This document shows, in pieces, positions 17,443 to 28,000 of a stretch of 64,000 nt of DNA. Origin of the DNA: Longirhabdus pacifica. GTDB taxonomy: Bacteria; Bacillota; Bacilli; Paenibacillales; DSM-105158. Every line of letters starts with the position of its first letter. The first letter of the stretch is position 1. The stretch spans positions 124,001 through 188,000 of the forward strand of contig NZ_QXJP01000006.1 of assembly GCF_004115085.1 (NCBI RefSeq), written 5' to 3'. The position numbers and the translations under genes were made by a program. The notes under the pieces were generated by a model, which saw only the letters and a list, made by a program, of their open reading frames with translations, was not told the DNA's origin and ran no database searches.

Positions 17443-17955
17443 CTACCTTTCATGCTTACTATTTCTTTTTCTTTCTATTTGTATGACTTTGCACAATTCA
17501 ATTTCATCCGTAATGGGTATATCATCATGACCGATGAGAGGAATTTGCGGTTTGATTGCTCTCGCTTTGTCTACTGCATTAGGGTATATTGTCTGCATAC
17601 GATAGCCTCTTTTTTGATAAAATTTAAGGGCTTGTAAATTATCATTTGTCGTGATTACATTTATTGCGTCAAGACGTTGTTTCTTTGCGTCTTCCTCTAC
17701 TGCATGAAGTAGCTCCGTACCAATACCTTTACGCTCTTCCACACTATCTAATGAGATGATTTCGCAAATTTTGTCTTTTATGATATATGTAATTAGACCT
17801 ACCATATGTCTATCATTCTGAATAGCTGCAAACCCTGCTAATTGACTACAATCATAGACGCCGCTTGAAATAACCATGTGGGTGCTGCCCCAATGTCTAA
17901 TCAAAAATGTTTCTATATCTTTTTTGTTTATTGTTTCACAGGAAACGATATGCAT
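17443..17955 (-). CDS. GNAT-family N-acetyltransferase
   Basis: A 170-residue acetyltransferase of the GNAT fold. The acetyl-CoA-binding region is visible as ERKGIGTELLHAVEEDA (residues about 85-101), and the later NLQALKFYQKRGYRM is the usual final motif. The acceptor is unknown. The ribosome site AAAGGA lies 13 bases before the ATG. It is the first gene of a two-gene unit with the P-loop protein. Confidence 0.82.
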   Translation of the reverse strand: MHIVSCETINKKDIETFLIRHWGSTHMVISSGVYDCSQLAGFAAIQNDRHMVGLITYIIKDKICEIISLDSVEERKGIGTELLHAVEEDAKKQRLDAINVITTNDNLQALKFYQKRGYRMQTIYPNAVDKARAIKPQIPLIGHDDIPITDEIELCKVIQIERKRNSKHER

Positions 17956-18176
17956 AAGTAGCGCATCCTTTCTACTCCATGGTTAACACCTTCATTCATT
18001 ATGTATATATTCAAAATTATCACATTTTGATCTATTTTTCCAATTTTACTCTTAAATACTCTTATATTATATAAATATTAAAACCAAAGACCTATTTACA
18101 TCGAAACGTTTCATTAATAAAATGAAATAATGATTTTAAAACATTATATTAATTCAATGAAGATAGGGGAATAATA

Positions 18177-18728
18177 ATGAAAAAAGTACGTTCTGTAATG
18201 AAACATATATTTACAATTATATTAATGACGGCAATTATAGGTACAGTATCTAGCTGGTTAGGTTTTTGGAATTCTGTGGTTGAAGTAAATGGTGATGAGT
18301 TTTCAAGGGCGAACGATTACTCCGTTGCAGGAGATAATGTGTATATTAGTGGTTTTTTAAATGTACAGAAGGATGATTACCCATACAACGAAATTTCTTT
18401 ATTCTCTTATTATGAAGAATTTGCTAGTTTTGTAATACAAAGTGATAGTGGCTTACCAGATCTTATTGCGAAATCAAATGGAGATGTTGGACATTCTATT
18501 ACGTTCTATGGTGAATTGCTAGGATATTACGACGACATTATAGCAACGCCTGTAATAGAGCTAAAATATTATAAAGCTTATGATGAGATGGATAACATCA
18601 TGATCATAATTAGACATTTTTTCACTGCACTGATCATGGCTATATTGATACAAGCTGGAAGAATCTTTATAGGTGTTATGAGAAATCGCAAAAAAAAGAA
18701 CACAACACCAACAATAGAAGCTGAATAA
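18177..18728 (+). CDS. Membrane protein of unknown function
   Basis: A 183-residue protein I do not recognise. It has one hydrophobic segment at residues 10-32, an acidic, tyrosine-rich stretch of about 100 residues that should lie outside the cell, a second hydrophobic segment near 143-165 and a short basic tail. AGGGGAAT precedes the ATG. Base composition is slightly more AT-rich than its neighbours. It stands alone, divergent from the acetyltransferase and convergent with the first amylase, and shares a two-way terminator with the latter. The 17956-18176 gap holds nothing further I can support. Confidence 0.6.
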   Translation: MKKVRSVMKHIFTIILMTAIIGTVSSWLGFWNSVVEVNGDEFSRANDYSVAGDNVYISGFLNVQKDDYPYNEISLFSYYEEFASFVIQSDSGLPDLIAKSNGDVGHSITFYGELLGYYDDIIATPVIELKYYKAYDEMDNIMIIIRHFFTALIMAILIQAGRIFIGVMRNRKKKNTTPTIEAE

Positions 18729-18782
18729 GATTGAAATGCAATGATATGGACTTCACAAATCTACGCAACATTGAATGAAAAG

Positions 18783-18817
18783 AAAAGAGACTAGTTAGTA
18801 GAAACTAGTCTCTTTTT
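18783..18817. terminator. Two-way terminator between the membrane protein and amylase 1
   Basis: AAAAGAGACTAGTT (18783-18796) pairs with AACTAGTCTCTTTT (18803-18816). A and T runs on opposite sides make it work in both directions. Its core recurs at 21744-21778 behind amylase 2. Confidence 0.85.
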
Positions 18818-18872
18818 GTGTCTCTTTAAATGAGCATTGTTGACTAAAATATTAAAGTGATGTTGTCAACTA

Positions 18873-21392
18873 TTAGTTTTTCCAGTTTGTAACAGTAACA
18901 GAAACTACTTCACTTCCACCCTTAGTAGTATAACTGCGGTTGTTCGTATCACTGCCATCCTGATTTACTTCTACAGATTCCCAAGAGCCTTGTGTGAATT
19001 TATAATTGAAAGACGTTCCTTCTTCAAGGTTTAGGGTGATTTCAAATTCACCGTTTCCATTTTGCGTTAACTTATATGCTTCATCACCAGCATTCCAATT
19101 GTTTAACTCACTAGCTAAATACACTTGGCTTGTATTCGAAGGTGCATCTACGACAATTTTTAACGTATCTTCATCTGTGTCGCCACCTCCACCGCCACCG
19201 CCACTTGGTGCTCCAGCTGTGATAGTACCGTCATCCAAAGTCCACGTACCAGCAGAGAAAACATAGTTGTCATCATTGTTATTATCCCAGTTGCCTTGTC
19301 CATCATTGAATACAGCTGTTAGTTCTGTACCACTATTGATGTTCACCGTATATTTGTAGTAACCATCGATACCGCTGTCATCCATTTTCGCACCAGGAGG
19401 TGTCGTCCAAGTACCATTTGCATTGTAATGAATGTATGGATTACTGAAACCTTCTTTGTAGTAGACAGTGACTGTATCGTCGCCACCTCCACCGCCACTT
19501 GGAGCTCCAGCTGTGATAGTACCGTCATCTAACGTCCATGTACCAGCAGGGAAGACATAGTTGTTATCATTGTTACTATCCCAGTTGCCTTGTCCATCAT
19601 TGAATGCAGCTGTTAGTTCTGTACCACTATTGATGTTCACCGTATATTTGTAGTAACCATCGATACCGCTGTCATCCATTTTCGCACCAGGAGGTGTCGT
19701 CCAAGTACCATTTGCATTGTAATGAATGTATGGATTACTGAAACCTTCTTTGTAGTAGACAGTGACTGTATCGTCGCCACCTCCACCACCGCCGCCACTT
19801 CCGCCACCATTTAAAGCAGCTTTGTTGACGTAAATGGATACAGATCCACCACCAACAGTAAATAGGCCATGTCCACTTCCATCAATAGTGACTTCCGTTT
19901 GTTGGTTTCCTGTCATATCTACCCATGTTTCACCTGAATGCTGACTTCCAACGTACATTTTTTTGGAACCTCCAGCATTGTCGGTGATGATAGCAGCAAG
20001 ACCAGATTTATCATGTGAACTGTCACCTTCACGCGTCCAACCAATGATATTTTGATCATCGATATAGTCATGCTGAGTTCCATAAGCAAATTCTTTTCTA
20101 GCCTTCAAAATAGGATCAATTTCACTTTTCATTCCGCCCCACTTTTTACCATCTGCATTGGTAGGATCAATACCGTAGTAATCACCGTAGAAAAGAGTAG
20201 GGTATCCAGCTTCACGAGTTAGAATAAACGCATATGCAGAAGGTTTGAACCAATCTAGCACCCAAGATTCTAGCGATTGTCCTGGCTGTGAATCATGATT
20301 ATCTACTAACGTTACCGCGTGCTCAGGATTACTTTGTACTAATGTTCCTTCTAAAATGTTACGCATATCATAATTTCCATTACCATTAGAAATTTCGTAG
20401 AAATTATAATGTAAAGGTACATCAAATAAGGACATTGAATAGTCAACTTGATTTAAATAACCTTTAAGTGCACCCAAGTCATTGAGCCAATATTCTCCAA
20501 CAGTAAATAATTCTTTGTTTGTATTGGATCTTGTGCTCCCCAAAAAGCTTTTCATATATTGACTGTCAATGTGTTTAATAGCATCAAGACGGAAACCATC
20601 TAATCCTAATTCATTGACAAACCATGTTCCCCAATCTTTCATTTCCTGTTGTACGTATGGATTATCAAAATCTACGTCAGCGTAAAGTAAATAATCATAG
20701 TTTCCATTCTCAGATCCAACATTTAAATCCCAATACTTATAATCTCCAACTAGACGATACAATGCTTTCGTTTTTGTTGCTTGATTCCAGTCCACGCCGT
20801 CAAAATGTGTCCAGTTCCATTTGAAGCTGGAATACTTATTGTTACGGCCAGGGAAGTCAAATTTTGTCCATGCTTCAATGCTTTGTTGACCACTAATATC
20901 TTCTAAGCGATTGTTCCAATTGACTTGAATGGCTTGTACATTTTCTGTTGCATCCGCGCCACCTTTATGATTGATAACAACATCCCCATAGACTTGCACA
21001 CCTTCATTGTGAAGAGAAGAAATAGCATCTTGCAACTGAGATTTTGTACCGTATTTGGTTCTAACCGCACCTTGTTGATAAAATTCTCCTAAATCATATA
21101 AGTCATACGCTCCATATCCTACATCCTCAGTTCCTCCTGCGGCTTTGTAAGCAGGTGGAATCCAAAGAGCGGTAATACCAGCATCCGCGAGCTCGTCTGC
21201 TTGTTCTTTCATAAAGTTCCAGTGAGAACCATCACTCGGCAAATACCATTCAAAATATTGCATCATCGTTCCGTTAAATGATGATGCTGTTGTTGCTTCC
21301 TCATTTGCGCTGGCAGAGAAAGCGGGTGTTAAAGTGAATATAAGACAAAGGATAGAAAAAATAGCAGTCATTTTTTTAAATGTTTTATTCAT
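18873..21392 (-). CDS. Secreted alpha-amylase (GH13_5) with two CBM25 modules and a CBM20-like tail
   Basis: An 839-residue secreted liquefying alpha-amylase that cuts internal alpha-1,4 bonds of starch; homology to maltohexaose-forming Bacillus enzymes is likely. A signal peptide covers residues 1-31 (ends ASA). The GH13 catalytic triad is D270 (GFRLDAIKH), E300 (FTVGEYW) and D367 (VDNHDS). After domain C come glycine linkers and two nearly identical CBM25 starch-binding modules (about 541-635 and 638-733), then a CBM20-like module (745-839) with GSWESVEV. I chose ATG 21392 because AGGAGGTC precedes it and the signal peptide then starts normally; upstream codons have no site. The gene is a tandem duplicate of the next one. 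cre sites at its promoter and near its start point to CcpA repression. Confidence 0.93.
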   Translation of the reverse strand: MNKTFKKMTAIFSILCLIFTLTPAFSASANEEATTASSFNGTMMQYFEWYLPSDGSHWNFMKEQADELADAGITALWIPPAYKAAGGTEDVGYGAYDLYDLGEFYQQGAVRTKYGTKSQLQDAISSLHNEGVQVYGDVVINHKGGADATENVQAIQVNWNNRLEDISGQQSIEAWTKFDFPGRNNKYSSFKWNWTHFDGVDWNQATKTKALYRLVGDYKYWDLNVGSENGNYDYLLYADVDFDNPYVQQEMKDWGTWFVNELGLDGFRLDAIKHIDSQYMKSFLGSTRSNTNKELFTVGEYWLNDLGALKGYLNQVDYSMSLFDVPLHYNFYEISNGNGNYDMRNILEGTLVQSNPEHAVTLVDNHDSQPGQSLESWVLDWFKPSAYAFILTREAGYPTLFYGDYYGIDPTNADGKKWGGMKSEIDPILKARKEFAYGTQHDYIDDQNIIGWTREGDSSHDKSGLAAIITDNAGGSKKMYVGSQHSGETWVDMTGNQQTEVTIDGSGHGLFTVGGGSVSIYVNKAALNGGGSGGGGGGGDDTVTVYYKEGFSNPYIHYNANGTWTTPPGAKMDDSGIDGYYKYTVNINSGTELTAAFNDGQGNWDSNNDNNYVFPAGTWTLDDGTITAGAPSGGGGGDDTVTVYYKEGFSNPYIHYNANGTWTTPPGAKMDDSGIDGYYKYTVNINSGTELTAVFNDGQGNWDNNNDDNYVFSAGTWTLDDGTITAGAPSGGGGGGGDTDEDTLKIVVDAPSNTSQVYLASELNNWNAGDEAYKLTQNGNGEFEITLNLEEGTSFNYKFTQGSWESVEVNQDGSDTNNRSYTTKGGSEVVSVTVTNWKN
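19195..19790 (-). repeat. Two tandem, nearly identical CBM25-coding repeats
   Basis: Blocks of about 300 bases at 19195-19494 and 19495-19790 differ at few positions. The identity holds at the DNA level, which suggests recent duplication or gene conversion. Confidence 0.85.
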
Positions 21393-21414
21393 ATTATAGA
21401 CCTCCTGATGTTTT

Positions 21415-21428
21415 TGAAAACGTTTGCA
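21415..21428. promoter_or_regulatory. Start-proximal cre site of amylase 1
   Basis: TGAAAACGTTTGCA matches 13 of 14 positions of the CcpA consensus TGWAANCGNTNWCA. It lies 23 bases upstream of the start codon, next to the Shine-Dalgarno sequence, where bound CcpA would act as a roadblock. Confidence 0.7.
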
Positions 21429-21593
21429 CAAACGTCAATACTTAAATTAAAGTTCATTTGTTATAAGCGTGTATTTCGCTATACATATCGAAAGTATCAT
21501 TTATATTTACCTCTGCACCTCCTGGATGTAAAACAATTTTACATTTTATTTAATTATAATTTCCTCCTTATATGAAAAATTTACTACTTTACT

Positions 21594-21622
21594 AGTTTAC
21601 TATGTTATGCAAACGTTTTCAA
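21594..21622 (-). promoter_or_regulatory. Amylase 1 promoter with overlapping cre
   Basis: On the minus strand TTGAAA (21622-21617), 17 bases, TAAACT (21599-21594). A cre (TGCAAACGTTTTCA, plus strand 21608-21621, 13 of 14) covers the -35 box and half of the spacer. Amylase 2 has the same arrangement. About 20 bases into the transcript is an AAGGAGG (21569-21563) not linked to a gene; in frame behind it an ATG is followed at once by TAA. Confidence 0.75.
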
Positions 21623-21736
21623 TAGTATCACTGAATATATTTTGACATATTTCTTCAAAAATCTACACTAACAATAAAAGTACAATTATAGTGTCATGAA
21701 CATATAAAATGCTTCCCAAATCTACACAGTCCTCAA

Positions 21737-21778
21737 TAAAAAGAGAAGAGACTAGTCAGTATTAAACTAGTCTCTTCT
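21737..21778 (-). terminator. Terminator of amylase 2
   Basis: AGAAGAGACTAGT (21744-21756) pairs perfectly with 21766-21778, and a minus-strand CTTTTT follows. It is a sister of the terminator behind amylase 1. Confidence 0.85.
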
Positions 21779-21820
21779 TATGTTTTGTTAACGAATACAT
21801 TAGAATATCAATGTGAGTTG

Positions 21821-24693
<2,873 letters not shown>

Positions 24694-24785
24694 GTTGGTA
24701 AGGTATAACACTTAACAAAACAACTTATTTTTACTTTTTTAAATCCTTTTTATCCCTCCTTATATGAAAATTTTTCTATATTGAT

Positions 24786-24814
24786 AGTTTACTATATTGT
24801 GAAAACGTTTTCAA
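24786..24814 (-). promoter_or_regulatory. Amylase 2 promoter with perfect cre
   Basis: On the minus strand TTGAAA (24814-24809), 17 bases, TAAACT (24791-24786). The cre TGAAAACGTTTTCA (24800-24813) matches all 14 consensus positions and is fully palindromic. An AAGGAGG follows early in the leader, as in amylase 1. Confidence 0.8.
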
Positions 24815-24855
24815 TAGTTTTACTTTTTTTTATTTTTAGAGAATAGAGAAAGGTA

Positions 24856-24900
24856 TTGACGAAAACACAAGAATCTATCATAATCATGAAAACGATTGCA
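24856..24900 (+). promoter_or_regulatory. Promoter and cre of the pullulanase-amylase gene
   Basis: TTGACG (24856-24861), 17 bases, CATAAT (24879-24884). A cre TGAAAACGATTGCA (24887-24900, 13 of 14) covers the predicted transcription start. Confidence 0.7.
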
Positions 24901-25008
24901 TTTAAAGAATAAACGGGAATTTGTAGAATATTAATAAGTAGTTAGAAAAAATGGTTGATAAATCACAAATTATTTCTCGAGACAAAGAGGGTACTTGATG
25001 ACCTAAAA

Positions 25009-25022
25009 TGCAAACGTTTCCA
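25009..25022. promoter_or_regulatory. Second cre-like site before the pullulanase-amylase gene
   Basis: TGCAAACGTTTCCA matches 12 of 14 consensus positions, 33 bases before the start codon. Confidence 0.5.
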
Positions 25023-25055
25023 TTGTAGTATGGATCATGATAAGGAGGAGAAAAG

Positions 25056-28000
25056 ATGAAACAATTGTTGAGCAAAAGACTTCACAGAAAACTATGGGTT
25101 ATAGGAATTATGTTCATGTTTACTTTTACTTCTATTTTTACAGGAACACCGGTACAAACGGTGGCAAACGAAATAGAGTCTCCAGGGGACAGTGAAATGA
25201 AAGAGAACGTCATACCTGAAAATCATATTCGTATTCATTACCAGCGAACTGATGGTGAATATGAAGAATACGGATTGTGGTTATTCAATGATGTCGTTTC
25301 TCCATCAAATGGATGGCCGAGTGGGGCGCTACCATTTACTAATGAACAGCAAGATCATTTTGGTGCATATGTGGATGTTCCTTTGCAGGACAGTGCAAAA
25401 AATGTAGGTTTAGTCGTTGTGAATAGGGCTAATGGGGAGAAAGATGGCGGCGATAAACTGATTATGATCGCTACTCCTGAGATGAAGGAAGTCTGGATCA
25501 GTGAGGGCTCCGATATGGTACATTTATTTGAACCGGTCATGCTTCCAGATCAAACAATACGTATACATTATGTAAGGGAAGATCAGAACTTTGATGATCT
25601 CGGATTGTGGTTATGGGGGGACGTGAAGACTGCATCTGATGCCAATGGAGAGTGGCCTACAGGAGCAACTTCCTTCTCAGATGAGCAGCGTGATGACTTT
25701 GGCGCATATGTGGATGTTACGGTACAGGAAACAGCCGCTGAACTAGGTTTTGTAATCGTAAATAAAGTGACTGGAGATAAAGATGGTGGAGATAAAATCA
25801 TTACAATTTCTCCAGAACAGCAACATTATTGGATGAGAGAAAATGATGATGCGATATATCAAACGCCTTATTGGGAATCTTCTCATAGTCTCCAAAAGTC
25901 AGAAATCATATCAGAAAATGAGTTGTTGTTAACGTTAAGCACAACGGAAGAATTACAACCAGAAGAATGGGTAAGTGATCTCGTCATAACGGATGCCAAT
26001 GAGCAGGTATTATCCATTACAAGTATTGATGTTATCAATGATATTCAACTTAAAATTACACTGGCTTCTATGGATTTGAACCATGTTCCTTTATCTGTTA
26101 CCCATCAAGGTCAACAAGTTAGTGCAGATATAGGGTGGAGATGGTTAGATGAACAGTATGCTTATGATGGAGATGACTTAGGAGCAACCTATCATGAAGA
26201 TGGAAGCGCTACCTTAAAATTATGGGCGCCGATGGCAAGTGACGTTGTCGCTCATCTATACGATAAAAATGATGCAACGAAGCAAATTGGAACAGCAGCG
26301 TTAACGTTAGGAGAGCAAGGTGTATGGTCTGTTACATTAGAGCCAGCACAATTTGAGCTTTCAGATGTACAGCATTATTTTTATCAATATGAAGTGACAA
26401 ACAATGGCGTAACTAAAAAGGTGCTAGATCCTTATGGTAAGTCCATGGCTGCTTTTCGTGTGAATAGTAACGGAGAAGTAGGAGCAGATGGGGATGAAGT
26501 GGGAAAATCTGCCATTGTAGATTTACAAGGTACAGATCCAAAAGGATATGATTTTGCAAAAATAGATGGTTATGAAAAAAGAGAACACGCGATCATCTGG
26601 GAAGTACATATTAGAGACTTTACTTCAGATCCTTCTATCGAAGATGATTTGAATAAAGTGAGATGGGGCAGCTATCAAGCTTTTATCGAAAAATTGGATT
26701 ATATTAAATCATTAGGTGTGACCCATGTTCAACTTTTACCTGTGATGGCTTGGTATTACGGGGATGAATTAGGTATGGACGAGAGAGAAACGGAATATGC
26801 TGCAGCAGGGAATGCATACAATTGGGGATATGACCCTCATCACTACTTTTCACCTGACGGAGCGTATTCGGAGGATGCGGAAGATCCTGAATTAAGAATA
26901 AAAGAATTAAAACAACTAATCCATGCGATACACGAAGCAGAAATGGGTGTCATTTTAGACGTGGTGTACACGCATACAGCGAAATCGAGTACATTGAATG
27001 ACATCGTTCCGGATTACTACTACTGGGTAGATCAAAACGGTAGTTTCGTAGGGGGATTCGGTAACAACTTAGCGACTAATCATAAGATGGCGGAAAAATT
27101 AATGGTCGATTCCGTGCGTTATTGGTTTGAGGAATATCGTATCGATGGTATGCGTTTCGATATGATGGGAGATGCAACATATGAAGCAGTACAGCAGGCG
27201 TATGATGCAGCTGCAAAAGTAAATCCAAATGCACTATTCATCGGAGAAGGTTGGAGAACGTTCAGTGCTGCGGAAGCAGAACCATCATTAGCAGGATTAG
27301 GTGCCACACAAGATTGGATGAATCAGACGAATGATGTAGCCGTATTTTCGGATGAAATACGCAATGAGTTGAAATCTGGTTTTGGTTCTGAAGGAGAGCC
27401 GCGTTTTATTACTGGCGGAGCAAGAAATTTGGATGTCATTTTCAATAATATTAAAGGGCAGCCAAGTAATACGCCTGCCGATGATCCAGGTGATATGGTT
27501 CAGTACATTGCAGCACATGACAACTTACCACTTTATGATGTCATCGCTCATTCTATTAAAAAAGATCCAGCCATACCAGAGAACAATGAAGAAATTTTAA
27601 AACGGATGCGACTTGGAAATACGATGATATTAACATCACAAGGAACAGTATTTTTACATGCAGGACAGGAATATGGTCGCACCAAGCAGTGGTTGTCTGA
27701 TGACATGCCAGAACAGAAATTTACAGAGCTATTAGATGAGGACGGTAAGTTGATACGTTATATGATCCATGATTCTTATGACTCATCGGATGCTGTCAAT
27801 CAGTTCGATTGGGAGAAAGCAACGAATAAAAAAGAGTACCCAGCGCATAACCTCACTCGTGCATACACAGAAGGGTTAATCGAACTTCGTCAATACACCA
27901 ATGCATTTAGACTAGGAGATCAAGCACAAGTAGATACATTAGTGACACGCTTGGAAGCACCTGAAATGGAAGAAGAGGATCTTGTCATTGCATACAAGAA

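Noticed and set aside
21462-21515. A 17-codon upstream frame in the amylase 1 leader
   Set aside because: It has a modest AGAGGT site, but amylase 2 has no counterpart, so I treat it as chance; only the shared early GGAGG is reported.
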